From: Planoprotostelium fungivorum
Lineage: Eukaryota; Evosea; Variosea; Cavosteliida; Cavosteliaceae
Length of the DNA stretch: 46,354 nt
Reading direction: 5' to 3'
NCBI GenBank assembly: GCA_003024175.1
Contig: MDYQ01000219.1
Span: 1 to 46,354, forward strand
This document shows positions 9,778 to 22,715 of the stretch, piece after piece. The translations under genes were made by a program, and so were the position numbers. Under the pieces are notes generated by a model, which did not search any database, was not told the origin of the DNA, and saw only the letters and a program-made list of their open reading frames with translations. How positions within the stretch are numbered: position 1 is the first letter of the stretch; each line of letters starts with the position of its first letter.

Positions 9778-12375
9778 CTATTCATCTCGTTCATCTACAG
9801 ATCCCCTCATCCTCAAGAATTTGTGCACGTAAGGATTCATGACCGTCTCGATCATGTTGATGTGTCTCCCCTCCTTCTTCACTCTCGCCACGTTGTCACA
9901 GATCACCGAATCGACTCCCGCCTTCTTCTGCTTCCTTACATTGTTGATGTCACTGTTCTTGTGTCCATAAGTGAACATCATCAAGTTGACATCGTGCGCT
10001 TCCTTGATGAGAGACAGATCCTCCAGAATGGGTGTCGAATCGGAGACGATCCCGACCAGTCTGGCCGATTTTGCAAATTGGATGGCCGCTCTAACTGAAT
10101 CCTTCCTGCCATCGTCGGTCTTGATGGTTCCACCTGTCCCTCCGTTCAGAACGAGATGAGATGCCGTGAATACCTTCGGTGAGGAAGAAGACAGGAAAGC
10201 GGATCTGCTTGATGGCACAGAGTTGACAGACGTCGGGATCGAACGATGAGATCATGAGCTTGCGATCGTTCGCATGATCGAAGATGACCCGAAGGATGGT
10301 GTTCACGTACACGTTTCTCTCTTTCACGTCAAAGTATCTGCCCTCGAACGTCAGCACGAGCGATGTTGTCATCTTCACCTCTCCCTCTCTGCGTTGTCTG
10401 GATACTTAATCTCCACGTTAAATCCGACCTCCTTTGGAACGAATCGTAGTACCTGTTTCATGTCATCTTAAATGTGAGAGAATCTCTCATACCTCTTCCA
10501 GGCTGGGGAAACTGGCGAGTGTGTCCCAATAGTTGGGCTCCTTGTTGTGAGAGTTTGGCTGTGCGACGGGTGACATCTCTGTCTTCTTTCAATTTGAAAG
10601 TCGGCCTCGAATCTCACCGAGATAAGTTCTACCCCTCTGGAACTCTCCGATGCTACTCGCTCTCTTCAATTTCGTTCTCCTCTTGTCTTGCTGCGTCACT
10701 TCTGGCTTACCCTCCACTTCTTCCTCCAAGATAAGAGGTTTCAACCTGCTCCATTCAATCTTCTTCCGCTCATTCTCTCACCTCTTGATCTTTGAATATT
10801 TCAATTTGTTGATGGGTACCTGCCTCGAATTCAGAATCGTCTCACAAAATTGACCCACACGAAGTATCTGAGGGTTACCATCGTGACTGTCTAACGTACG
10901 AACCCATATCTCTTCGTCGTGTGTGATGATGGGAATACCATCACTCGTCAGCTGAACGTCAAACTCGATGAATTCGGCTCCCAACTTGGCAGCGGTCACT
11001 GCCCGAGTCAGAATCACGATGTGAGAAGATGAGAACGATGACACACCAAAGGACAAGAGCGTGTTCTCCGTCACAGTCTGATTGATGAGAGCCCCGGCCT
11101 TACCCGATATACCCATACCCCTATTCAACCATCAGCCACAAATTCGCCTCAAAATTTCATCCTTCGTAGATGATCACCTGTGACCGATGAGATCAGGGAA
11201 GGGATTCGAACCGACGGAAGCCAACGTGTTCCCCGGGTGATTGAATGGATCCACCACGAGATACTGCAGGTCCACTCTGGCGATGGATTTACCCTTCTTG
11301 TTCAATATCGGCCGGCTGATTAAACCCCTGATGGGAAATGAGCGAGAGAAAGAGAGGAGACGCACCTCATGCCGAGTTCGTAGTGTTGGAGGTTGAGACT
11401 TCCCACCTTCTTTCCATTGGACCTGCGATGGTGTCAGACATGAGACGAGTGATTGTCGGGCGTGAGAGATGGATGTCACCTTCGGACGATGTAGACGATG
11501 AATGAGAGGTTGGCTCGATCGGGAGCTGTCATCACAAAAGTTCGGTCGTCAGCAAGACCCACAGACTTGTAATACTGTGTTTCTGATAGGTGTAATTTAC
11601 CTTCGGGAACGATCTCAACTCAAGTCAGAGATGATGCGTCTGATCATGTGACTCACCTTGATGTCTAATTCGGATGGCTTCAAAGCTGGATCTTGTAGAG
11701 TGACTCCTCGGTAGAATTTGGTCTCTGGATCTTGTTTGCCAAAGTAGACTCGAAGTTGTACCTTCAAATGGGTGAGATGGTGAGAGGAAAAAATCTCATT
11801 CACCTGATTGATGAGCCAACCAGCATCGACGAGGACGTTCTGTTCTGGCTCTTTGAATTCTGACTCCATTCAATCGATGCAAAAAGTGAGAGTGTCACCT
11901 GTGTCTTTCTCGAGGCAACCAAAGTGACCATCGTCGACCACCATACCATAACCGGATGTCTGAACGGTTCGATTGGTCTGATCATATTTAGAGCGTGGCA
12001 TCTCATTCAACGTGACTGACCTTGATGGCTTCGAAGGTGATGGATTCAGCCGAGTCCTGCTCGGGCTTCATGATGTATTTGTACTCCAAGTTCTTGTCAC
12101 TGTCCAGTGTGACGGTGGCTTGCCAAATTCCACATCGACTGCCATCTTCTCTCTTGTGTGACCGGAGTTTACTGAAACTGAGAGGAATGGAATGCTCCGT
12201 CTTCCAATTACCCAATTCTTCACAAGATCCTATGAGGTGGATCTGTATAGGGTGTCAGCTGTCGTTTTGGTCGGTCAAACAGATGAGGCACCTTCTCATT
12301 TCTAAACGTATGAGCTGCCACACTGAACTTGACTTGTGTGGAGTTCTGATTCTCTGGTTTCAATAGATCTGCCAT
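9778..12375 (-). CDS. Glycerophosphocholine phosphodiesterase with CBM20 domain (GPCPD1/GDE1-like)
   Basis: The enzyme class hydrolyses glycerophosphodiesters such as glycerophosphocholine to sn-glycerol 3-phosphate and the alcohol, in the cytosol. Exon 1 (12292-12375) and exon 2 (12021-12242) give a starch-binding CBM20 domain: VKFSVAAHTF, IHLIGSCEELGNW, NLEYKYIMKP, then NRTVQTSGYG from the next exon. A middle region (GLADDRTFVMTAPDRANLSF, then ARVDLQYLVVDPFNHP) is typical of the GDE1/GPCPD1 family. The catalytic GDPD domain shows LIGHRG, ENTLLSF, LGAEFIEFDVQLTSDGIPII followed by THDEE, then GFNVEIKYP, MISSFDPDVCQL and GVDSVICDNVARV. HR, E-D and H metal and catalytic positions are present. 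Start is at the first Met of the CBM20 exon, with no signal peptide. It diverges from the ARB2A-like gene 753 bp away. Confidence 0.9.
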
Positions 12376-13128
12376 GATAGTGACGTTGTGCTGCGTGCGT
12401 TGTGTTCGATGTGATGCATGGCAGGCACGTCTTGTTTTGATAGACCTGACGTGTGCAGCATCTTCGATTGATTTTCCGTCTACACCCTGATCTTGACTGT
12501 ATTTTCCTCATTTTCCAACCAAACGCCAAGCTTTCCGCTGTCTGGAACGCAAATCTCCACCTCAATCCACCGTATACTTCTGACGCACGACAGCATGGGT
12601 CGGAGCATTTCTTTCAGTTCATTCTCAATATACCCTCCTTCATACCACCACAGAGATGAAGGCGACGAAGCTCTCTCAGTGGTAACACCGTCACAGCCTT
12701 GGGTAATAAAATCGTGTGGTGCGCGACTTCCGTTAGTTGAATGGCGATAAATCCTTTGGTAAAAATTCTCGAATGATCTTTCTCCCGCCTTGGTCGAAAA
12801 AAGAGGTTGATGTCGAAATGTGGGGCCTTGACCCTGTTTTCAATTTCGTCAGATTACAAACAAGTGTATGGGTGGCACCATGTCCCAATCAGAGTCAAAC
12901 ACAAACGATAAAGGTATATTCATTCATTTCAATCTGATTCATTTATACAGCTTGCATAAATTGTTCGTCACAAGAACAAGTTTACGGTGATTGTTCACAT
13001 CCACTGTGCAGATCTTGTTGGTCTGAGCACTGGAACGAGTCTTTCAAGCGAAACGCTGCCTCCGTTATATCTGATCATCTCCACGGCCAATTGACTTGTG
13101 AGAATGCAGATCACCTCCCTCTCTGAAC
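12376..13128. other. Intergenic, divergent promoter region
   Basis: It separates the divergent phosphodiesterase and ARB2A-like genes. I see open stretches but none with domain similarity or good splice structure. The 5' UTRs and promoters of both genes must lie here; no clear TATA box or repeat stands out. Confidence 0.45.
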
Positions 13129-14621
13129 ATGAAATCAGGTGCAAAATGTGCGAAAGTGACTCAAGTAGGAAGAGAAAAGTTGGAAGAATCCGAAACGAGT
13201 GAATTGCGAGAGAAGGTGAGAGCCATCGAGGACAGTGACACGGAAGCCTAACGTCCAACAGTTGAAGGGCATCATTAGCACCATCCCCAGACATACACCG
13301 AGAGGTCCCGCACCACCGACTCAACTCTCTGATTTTAACTACGCCTTCAATGAACACGGAGAGGTACACATCCACCATCTTCCATCATCATCACAAAGGT
13401 CGATGATCAAACCATTGATACATCTACCACAGTTAAAGAACAGAACTACGGGTGATGGTTTCCAATGGATCACTCAGAGACACTACGATGTTCTAGCCGA
13501 TGCCGTCAACGTCCACGTGCAGAGAGAACTCCAAACCAAGTACAAGTTGACCGAGACATGGCTCCCTCCCAGTGATTCGGAGGTGAAACTCACTATCGTC
13601 ACAGAGCAAACACATCACCTTCAGGCACCTGACGGACACCAGGACACCTACGGACGCCTCAACATCTTCACATCGAAAGACTTCACCACGAACGAGGGAG
13701 GATGTCTCGTCATCATACAAGGTCTCGGTCCAGTTCGACCCGGCGTGTGGGCTCTCGCTCCCATCATCAACAATCGAATGGATGAGGCAACCATGTACTC
13801 TTACATCAACGCCGCCGTGGAGAGAAAATGGAGCGTCATCATCTTGAACCCAAACAGCAACGGTTACGTCTCAGTCAGTGAAGAAGAGAGGAAGAGACAA
13901 GATGAAGAGAGGGAAGAGAAGGAAGAGGAGAGCGTGGAATATTATCTCAGCTCTCTCAAGACTCACCCCAATCGATACCGTGGAACGGAGAAGAATATTC
14001 CAGGACACGAAGACAGACAGACTCACACTCTCACCGTGTGGAAAGAGGTGAGAGATGGAGGTGATCGAAGTGATGATGAGAGCAGATGATCTCCACAAAG
14101 TGTCCCGCGAAGAACCTATACTTCACCGCGTTCAGTGCCGGAGGCAGATGTGAGTCGTCACGATGATCGCTGATCCCATCATCATCATCATCATCATCAT
14201 CTCGATCACCCTGATACATCATCACACGTCCACACTGAGTAGAGGCAGGTATGATGGAGCTGCTCAACTGCGGTGACAAGCGTCTATTCGAGAGGGCGAG
14301 AGGATTAGCACAGATGGACTCGTGCACCCCCGTCGGTCATTCGAAGGAAGCGAAAGAGTTTATCAAGAAGAGAGCCGTACACTGGGTGGCCAGTGATGAG
14401 GCGGTCAACACGTGAGAAGAGAGGAGAGAGGAGAGCTGAAGAGAGACAGGGTGGTGCAGAAGGCAGACGGTAAGAGGTACTTGTGTGAGGAGAGGAGCGG
14501 TGGAGATAGTCGACACAGGTGATAGAGGATGAGAAGATGCTGGCTCATCGGTTGTAGTTGGGTGCCTGCCGCCTGCGCGTCTCACGTGTTTCAATTCTTC
14601 GATTCGATCAAGGAGAAATAA
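13129..14621 (+). CDS. ARB2A/FAM172A-like protein (Arb2 domain)
   Basis: Arb2-domain proteins have an alpha/beta-hydrolase-like fold; fission yeast Arb2 acts in the Argonaute chaperone complex and animal FAM172A/ARB2A in co-transcriptional splicing control. Exon 1 (13129-13215) begins MKSGAKCAKV; a 46-nt intron (13216-13261) follows, then the domain: FNYAFNEHGEV, YGRLNIFTSKDFTTNEGG, LVIIQGLGPVRPGVWALAPI, WSVIILNPNSNG. Further exons carry KNLYFTAFSAGG, which holds the nucleophile-elbow Ser of the fold, then EFIKKRAVHWVASDEAVNT and the C-terminus ASHVFQFFDSIKEK with stop at 14619-14621. An acidic insert (EEERKRQDEEREEKEEES) sits mid-domain at about 13880. One intron near 14178-14200 holds an ATC triplet tract. 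The gene is complete. Confidence 0.87.
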
Positions 14622-14622
14622 A
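14617..14622 (+). terminator. AATAAA overlapping the ARB2A-like stop codon
   Basis: The last codons read GAG AAA TAA followed by a run of A, so the TAA stop lies inside AATAAA. This would give an extremely short 3' UTR. The next gene ends only 96 bp away on the other strand. Confidence 0.5.
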
Positions 14623-14716
14623 AAAAGTGTCACCGTCCATCATGTGTGAAGAAGAGAAAGATGGGAGAGTCTAAATAGTGATGTCAATCTATTTTGCACT
14701 GGAGTGGAAGATGTCT

Positions 14717-15132
14717 TCACATAGAGAGACCTCGCTTCAAAGCGTTCAGCGTGGTGTCTGGGCTCGTGTTGAAGACTAATTTGGCCTGAGGTGCTGCCGT
14801 TCTGACTCCCTCGATGGCCTTTTCAAACAGTTCCGTTAGCTGCGGCTGAGCTCTCACACCGAAGCCGATGCATACCACGACGTAAGGCCTGGACTTGAGT
14901 GCATCGCGGAGGACAGAGGGGTCGTCCTCTGGTGTGACGGGAATGAAGGTGCAATCGAAACCGGCATCCTTCGCCATGTTGCCCATGTTCTCGAGGCCAA
15001 TCTTGACCGTCTCTCGCAGGTGAGCTGGGACTTCCTTGTGGTCCCAGGGGAGGCCCAACTGATTCAATCAGCCTCTACATCGTAATGCTTAGAATCACTG
15101 ACCACAGCGACTACGGGTGCGGGAGAGCTCAT
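14717..15132 (-). CDS. Small hypothetical protein, about 123 residues
   Basis: Exon 1 starts with ATG at 15132 and gives MSSPAPVVAV. A 44-nt intron (GTCAGT...ATCAG, ending at 15059) leads to LGLPWDHKEVPAHLRETVKI and on to the stop at 14717. The centre, RPYVVVCIGFGVRAQPQLTE, looks like a beta strand, Gly-rich loop and helix of a Rossmann-type fold. The following LFEKAIEGVRTAAPQAKLVF continues an alternating helix/strand pattern. There is no signal peptide or membrane segment. I recall similar small proteins in fungi and protists but no assigned function. The gene is complete and clearly coding. Confidence 0.7.
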
Positions 15133-15613
15133 TGTTTGGTTGTTGTTTGTTGTGTGTTGTGTGAATTTACGGCGATGCAAGGTGATGATGACAGTTTTAC
15201 AACGAGCCGACCATTTATGACCGAAACTGAGCCCACGGGGTGATCGTGAGGTGCTCACGAAGGACATCATGAACCAAACATATGGGACTGTCATCTTTTG
15301 GTGCATTTACAGCTGTCCACGACTTCTAACACACTCATTTCGACTCAACGGTGAGCTTCCTCTCTGCTGCATGAGTTGCGGTGAACATCCATTGCCCGTG
15401 CACACCGTTTATGATTTTATGTGGGTCGCGTCACAAAAGTTTGTATTTTTGTGGAGAAAAGGTCGCAAAGCTCGCCTGGGCCCTTCCTTAAGCCCCAACA
15501 GAGGAAACCTCCATCACACTTCTCACTACGCACGAAAAGTCTGAAATCCACTGTTATTCGGTGACTCTTGGTCCTGACGTCTACTGGTTCGACCAAGGCG
15601 TTCAAACTTCAGC
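15133..15613. other. Intergenic, divergent promoter region
   Basis: It lies between the small orphan (-) and the receptor kinase (+). An open stretch of about 97 codons on the + strand at 15251-15544 shows no domain and looks like chance. Confidence 0.45.
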
Positions 15614-18600
15614 ATGTTTCCTTGGACTCTTCTCTTCCTCCTCTTATGTGCTGGTTTGAATGAGGGTCGTTTCGAGATCACTCTCGACGCTGGAGAGGAT
15701 ATCGGAAGAGGTATCGCTCATCGTCTTTTGTTCTCTGACAAAACACTCAGCCATCTCGGGAGGGCTGACACACGACAATGAGATCGCCGTCTATCTTAAC
15801 GGCGGAGAGTACCTTCAGCAGAGTTTGACTCTCAGTCTCAACGGTTCTGAGCAGATCTACGTCGGGGGCATCGATGTGAACAATCGACCCATCTTCAAGA
15901 GTTCAATCACGATATCGAATGCATCTGTGTTCACTTTAGAGAACATCGAATACAATGGCACCACTAACTCTGATTCTGCCATCATTTTTCGTGATGGAAG
16001 GTTCGACAACATCACGGTGAGTACATTCCCTTCAAGCGTCTTCATCGACTGAATCTGAACAGATTAACCGTCTGAGAGTATCGAACGTCTACACAAATCT
16101 AAATGGTGGCGCCATTCGATTTACAACAAGATCTGTCACGAACTTTCTGAAGGTACGTATCCAATCGTATCAATCTCATCTTCTTCAGATATCGAACAGC
16201 AGCTTCTCTGATAACACGGCAGTGTCTGGTGGATCCATCTACCTTGGTGGTGTGATCCATCAATTCGAGTTGTCCTTCTCTTCCTTCTCTTCTTCTCAGG
16301 TATCTCTTTCCATCCATCACGTAACTGATGTCTAAAAGGCCAGTGTGGGTGGAGGTGTGAGTGTATCTGGACAGATATCCAACGGAACCATTCATGACTG
16401 TCTCTTCTCTCATAATTCTGCCTTTCTTCAGGGCGGATCTATCTCATTCGAGGTGATGATCGACTATTCCACCCTCCATCTGTCGGTGCTGATGTTCGAG
16501 TCAGATCTGGTCACAGATCCAACACATGCACATCCATCACTGTCAATTCGTATCTTCTTCTGCTCCACTAGGTGAGGAATATTCATCTCATCCATTTCGA
16601 TGATGTCAATGATGTCACGACCGTGATGTTTGTGTGGTGGATGTGTCGTCATCAATGATGACGATGATCATGTGATTGCTGAGACGAACAGGTGCAGCCA
16701 TAGCTTTGAGTGGATCAGGTGTCTATCACTTGTCCTCTACCTCCTTCTCATGTGAGTTTCATTCCCGTGCGTCAAACTCATTCAACGACAGTGGGGAGAG
16801 GTGTGAGGGGGGGAGGAATATATACCACAAATGAAAAACCTCTCACTTTGTCCCTCTACAACGTGACCTTTTCAAACAACACGGCAGACGCTGGTGGAGC
16901 ATTTCATTTGAACGGTGGTCTCCATTCTCTGTATGGAAATCAAGTCTTCCTGCACAATAATCGGTGAGGGTGAAATGTCGATGAAATCTCACTCTTCCAG
17001 GGCCGCGATTGGAGGTGGTATCCGTTGTGAAAGAGTGAGATATTCATCACCACACATGCGGTCGATTCGTTTCATTAGAGGTGAATGTTGATGGAGTATC
17101 AGGCGAAATCTATTATGTTGGAGACGAGTGAGATGATGGAAAATATCGCAAAGTACGAGGGAGGTGCCTTATCGATATCACAAGAGGAGAATCTTGTGGT
17201 ACAAATGAGAGGGTGAGACAGAGAGAGATAGAGGACGAGACATTGAAGAGAAAAGGATGAACATCAGCAACAATCGAGCTCTCTTGTCTGGTGGAGGCAT
17301 ATCCACCGTTGGATCGATCGATCTGTTCATATCTCATTCAACCATCAAGAATAATTCGGTATCACACGACGCAGGTGAACCCTCTCTTTCATTCGCCGTT
17401 CTTCTTCCCGTCTACACTGTTGTAGATCATCCCTTCTCATTCGGTTCAGGTGGAGGACTGTACGTCAACACGAGCCGCAGCGTGACGTTCGATGACGTAG
17501 AACTGAGAGACAACGAGGCCGTGGACGGTGGAGGTGCCAATATTTTCGGTACATTCAAGATGCTTCGGTCACACGTGGTGAACAACCATGCATCGAATAA
17601 CGGTGGAGGATTGCTGTTGAATGGCCCTTCTACTTCTTCACTCAAGAAGAGGGAAGGAGTGGCTCCTGTAGAGATGTCAGATTCGATGTTGAGTGGAAAT
17701 GTGGCGGGGGATAAGGGTGGGGCGGTGTATCTACCCGGTGGAAGGAATGGAGTGAGCTGTCATTCGAATTTTATATGTCTCTCGGATGTCGTGCGAGATA
17801 TGATTTTGTCCAATATCCTCTCTTTTCATTCTGATCGGATGGAAGGTGAATTTTGTCAACGTAACGATTGAGAATAACAATTCCACGTGTGGAGGAGGCA
17901 TCGCCCTGACAGGTAATAGACATCTCACGATAGAAATCTGTTTATCGTTCTACACGATAGAAATTCATCTACTGTTGCACACGAGAGAATGAGACGACAC
18001 AGGGGTGACTCATATGAGTGATTCGATTCTCCTTGGGAATACTGCCACCTATGGAAACAGCCTCAGCATCGTCGGTAATTCATCGACAACCCTGTCCTCC
18101 ACCTCGATCGGCCCCGGTGTTCAGGTGAGATATAGTGATGCCATCATCTCGATTCGAATCGTGATGGATGTGATGAGATCGATTGATGTGACGATCAGGT
18201 GCACATCGATGAAGGACTTCACGTGGAACTATCCGGCGTGGATCACTCATCGATCCAATGTCCCACACCTCGCGTGGCCTCTTTCTCCTCTCAATCGACT
18301 TTCTACTGCATCAAGCCGCGATATACGAGTGATTTCATCATCGTCGGTGTGTGATGAAACATGAAAATGTCGATTGATGAAGATCAGGCATCGTCATCGG
18401 TGTCATCATGCTGGCTCTGATCAGTCTGACCGTAACCATCATCATCTTTCGTCAACAGGCTAAAATCAGGAAGAGAAGGCACTTTGAAGTGAATCTGGTC
18501 GATTTAGACATCGAGAACGCAAGGAAGATGGTGGTGTGTGTCTGATCGATCGTCCTCACATCCATATCATCTACGATGTGGTGACATCATAATCGATGTG

Positions 18601-19999
18601 ATTCGAAGCTGATGGGAGATAGATCGATTACGAAGAGATCAGTTTGACCAAGAAAATTGGAGAAGGTGCATTCGGTGAGTCATCCTGTCGATTTCGATTC
18701 GAGCAAGATATCATTGATGCAATGTCGCACATCACGTGATGGAAGAGAGAGGCTGAAGAGAGAAGGTGTGGTGCATCAAGGAAAATGGAGAGATGCAGAT
18801 GTGGCCGTGAAACAATTGTTATCACAGACTGTCAGCGGTGACCAATTGAGATCTTTCTTAGCCGAAGTCAATCTCATTCAAGAGTTGAGAAGTCATCCGG
18901 TGAGTCATCCATATAAAAAAGAAATAAATCACAAATCCAACGGATTTATTCTCCATCAGAACGTGGTCATGTTTTTGGGGGCGACGATACCTCCCCAGGT
19001 GATCGGCTCGTTGTAGATTGAGTCTGATCCACCTCAGCCTTTCTCCTTAGTGACAGAATTCTGCCACGGGGGATCGCTCGACGTCTATCTCATGAACCAT
19101 CGTAACACTCTCACCATCGAAACGAAGAGAAGGTTCATGCTGGGAATCGGTGAACAGACACATCTTTCCAATCAGACTGAACGGAGCAGCTCTCGGAATG
19201 AGGCACATCCACGCAGAGAAGATCTGTCACAGAGACTTAGCCGCGAGAAATGTGAGCCGATGGAGGAGAAATCGACCCAATTGACAACTATAGATCCTCC
19301 TCACTGCCGCATTAGAACCGAAGATTTCAGATTTCGGTGAGAAGGAAGAATTGGATGTAGCTGAAGGGAGATTCAGGTATGAGTCGACAGCAGGATACGG
19401 AGTCCATCGAGTCGAAGACAACAAATAACATCGGCCCTCTAAAGTGGTGAGTCGAGCCCTCCGTTTCTAATTCGTTTTGACCGAGAGGTGATAGGATGTC
19501 TCCCGAGGCCATACGAGATAACGTGTATTCGAGCATGTCCGACGTCTACTCTTACGGTGTCGTCATGTGGGAGGTGATCATCGCCATGTGAAGATCTCGA
19601 TCTGACGATGCGATCAGATCATGACTTGCGAGTTACCTTGGAACGACGTAGGAAACATGAACGCCTGCATCGCCGTTCTGAGTGGAGAGCGTCCACCCAT
19701 GTCCATCGAGTGGAGCCACGACATCAGAGTCCTCATGAGAGCGTGCTGGAACGAAGTGAAGGACGTCACGAGGGACGCTTCGCTGACTGAAACAGGAACC
19801 CACGTTCAGGCCAGATTTCGCACAGATCATATCGAGGTTATCTCTCTCCACATCGAGGGAGATAACAGAGGAAGATTTCAGGGACGTAGAGATGGTGGTC
19901 GTTCACGATGGAATGGTATATGCATCGAACATGGATTTGGGAGAAGAGAAGGACGATTTTGGTTTAGCTTCAGGTCGGTCAATTCGATCGTTACGATGA
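15614..19999 (+). CDS. Receptor kinase with beta-helix-like ectodomain
   Basis: Translation starts at MFPWTLLFLLLCAG, a signal peptide. The ectodomain (about 15660-18130) is a chain of short repeats with Asn, Gly and hydrophobic steps: NNTADAGGAFHLNGG, ALLSGGGISTVGSIDLFI, SGGGLYVNTSRSVTFDDVEL, ASNNGGGLLLNG. This is the pattern of right-handed beta-helix or PMP-type repeat proteins. One transmembrane helix is encoded near 18390-18470 (IVIGVIMLALISLTVTIIIF). The kinase domain runs from about 18630 to 19860: Gly loop IGEGAFG, VAVKQLL, FCHGGSLDVYL, catalytic HRDLAARN, DFG, activation segment PLKWMSPEAI, SDVYSYGVVMWE and, after a 40-nt intron, EEPTFRPDFAQIISRL. HRDLAARN is the tyrosine-kinase form. 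All key catalytic residues are present. It could be TKL or a true tyrosine kinase; the ligand is unknown. Stop is at 19997-19999. Confidence 0.85.
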
Positions 20000-20123
20000 A
20001 AAAGTGTTGATGATACGACAGCTGATATCTCCACGTTGTGTTCTCTGTCCAGTCCATCCACACCTCGGGCGATGACTCCTCAAAACCAAACGTAATGAAT
20101 CGATCTTATGGTACATTTCTTCT

Positions 20124-22323
20124 TTAAAATTGCGTATTCGTTGGATCTTCTTCCAGCGAGAGACTGCTGTCCTCTGATGGATCTTTCCTCCTTCTCGTCT
20201 TTCCCCACAGCTTGAGCTCGGGCATCGATTCTTCATCTGCCTTCCCCCGCCAATACTGCAGCCTCCACTTCAACAGATTCATCTGATATATGATGTGCTC
20301 TCTCGTGCTGACGCCAAAGAGGAGGTCTAATTGTTCTAACGACAGGCCTGCCGTCTCAGGAACCAAGAAGAAGATCATGGCCCATCCGATGAAGCACCAA
20401 GCTGCGTAGAAACCGAAGGCGCCGGGAATCTTAAAAGCTTGTAATAGAGAGGGGAAAGTGAAGCTCAATATGAAACTGAAGAACCAGCAGACGGAAGCCG
20501 AGCTGCTCATACCGATGGACCTGACACAGTTCAGAATTAAGGTCAGGCTGAACACCTATCACCTGATATGCATCGGATAACATTCACCAGCGTATGTCAT
20601 AGGTACAGGTCCTGTTGGGTGTGAGGCATCATCACAGATGACGCTTACCTTCTCCCGGTGAATAAGCGATCACGAATAAGAAGATGCATGTGGCAACGAG
20701 GGCCACTCTCGTGTCACTATCTTGTAAGAGAAGGGATAAACTGGTGAGGAAGAGGAAGATTCCCATCACGGGAAACGTCCATAAGACCAACGTCCGACGA
20801 CCGAGGCGATCAATGAGAGGAATGGCTGGAAACGAGAAGAGGAAGTTGAGAACACCTGATCAAATTCAGAACCAAGTATATGAGGCATGTTGACGTACCA
20901 GCTCCCAAGCTGGCGTAGAGCGCTGTGTGGGTGGAGACACCGGACTGTACAAATATCTCGCTGGAGAAATACATGATGATGTTGATACCACAGGCCTGTG
21001 ATACGTCAGACAAAATCGATGAGGGTTCACCTGTTGAAGGAACATGAGACTGAATGATGCCACGGCGGCGCGACGACTTCGAGAGTCTCTCAACATCTCG
21101 ACGATGACGTACTTGTCCTTCTTCAGCTGTGACTCTTTGTCCAAAGCATCCGTGATAGCGAACAGATCCCTAGCAGCCAAGAGACTGGATCCTCTCAATC
21201 GAATCAAGACCTGACGCTCTCTCAGGAATTATTCACGGTGGATGACGTCACGTGAAATGCTGCGCGTGTTTTTCTCGTCTTGATCAACCATCTCGGTGAC
21301 TCTGGCGCTGTGAATATGAAGATGACCACGATCGTCGGTACCACGCAAGTTGAGCCTGTTGTACGTGGATGAATATCCACGCATTTCTCTGTCGTTACCT
21401 AACATGAGTCTCCAGCTCAATGAATTATCTTTGGCGTGTACGAATCCAGCGCAGGCCGCATAACCTATCATGATTCCAAGAGCTACGAACGTCTGCCATA
21501 GCATAACCAAACCTTCATCAATGTCAATCTCATCATCTCATCTGCATCTTGATGAACCCACCTCCACGGATGTATACGGGTGTACATTCGGCCGTCCAGA
21601 CGGTGACGGTAGACGATACAACACCGATGGCGAGACCTGTTTGACATGTCGGTCTTCGATGACTTCTTCTCTTACCCAAGAGGAGTCTTGCTCCAAGAAG
21701 AATCTCCCACGAAGGACTGAAGGCCTGCCAGATGGATGCAACGATGTTGATCAACATGGACAGACAGACTGCTGATCTACGACCCAAAAGATTGTTCACA
21801 GGTACGCTCAACCAACACCCTAACAGAGAGGCGGACAGATAGGGTGCTGCCACGACCAGACCCCTGTTGTGGTTACTCTCAGAAAAAGATCACGCTCTAT
21901 GCTCACGTGATCTTGGCATCATCAGCTATTCCCAGTTCTTTCAAGAAGAATAGCTGCGCCCCGTTGACCACCGTCTCATCCATCCCCATAGAAAAGGCAG
22001 AGAGAGCAGCCAGGATGACCATCCAGTATAAAGATGCTGGTTGTGACCATCGTTTCCTACCTTCTAATTCACAGTGCACCCTCTCCAGATCTTCTTCACT
22101 CAGATCACCCAGAGCCTACATTTCATTCAATCATCACTGATTCTCCTCCTCGTCTCACCTCTGTCCTCCTTGGAAAATAATGCAGAACAGCTCCTTTCTT
22201 CAGGATCTCCTGGTCTTCCATCAAACCGTGTCTGAGAGCGAGAGCCACAGCTTCGGTGTGGGTGTCATCTATCGATCTCGACTCGTTCCCCCACGAGCTG
22301 TTCCATTCATCTTTGCCTCTCAT
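20124..22323 (-). CDS. MFS sugar transporter
   Basis: A twelve-helix major facilitator of the sugar porter family in the cell or organelle membrane. From the N-terminus: a cytosolic lead with ALGDLSEEDLERVHCELEG, TM1 followed by GMDETVVNGAQLFFLKELG, NNLLGRRSAVCLSMLIN (the G-RR loop 2-3 motif), TVWTAECTPVYIRGG in place of the usual 'AE..P...RG', QQACGINIIMYFSSEIF (the QQ-x-GIN-x-YY helix 7 motif), DRLGRRTLVLW in the loop 8-9 copy, and PETAGLSLEQLD at the end of TM12 (family 'PETKG'). A basic, Ser-rich tail of about 50 residues follows. The closest family behaviour is fungal maltose or hexose porter-like, but the substrate cannot be read from sequence. The start Met at 22323 is the first in the exon and is not certain. 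Its 3' end converges on the receptor kinase. Confidence 0.88.
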
Positions 22324-22715
22324 CTGCTTTTAGCTCAGCCTCGTCTGTGGCTGTCGTTACACACCATCTCGACGGGAAATCGGGACAAACGTCAAAGTAG
22401 GGGATTCTGTGTAAACAAACGAAAGACTTTGTCCGCTGTGGTTGCAGCTTCGAGGAAGGTGAAGAGCGGTGAGACGTGAACAGAGTACGAGGAGGCAGTG
22501 ATTGGATGAGTCGTCACGGCAACGTGTGAAAGCCTTTACAAAACTGGCAGCTTTGATTTTCGGAGCACCTTTGGGACCTCCAAGACGGGCCCGCCTCCAC
22601 TAAATATAGAAGGTGTACTGAGACGCCAGCTTGTGTGGGAGTTTGGATGATGGCTATAGACTGTCTCGATCGAGATGGCGTACAATGCGATCATCAGACG
22701 TGATTCAAATCATGA
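22324..22715. other. Intergenic space
   Basis: Between the LysM gene and the sugar transporter, both on the minus strand. A possible extra 5' exon of the transporter, MVCNDSHRRG followed by a donor-like site near 22350, cannot be excluded. Confidence 0.4.
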
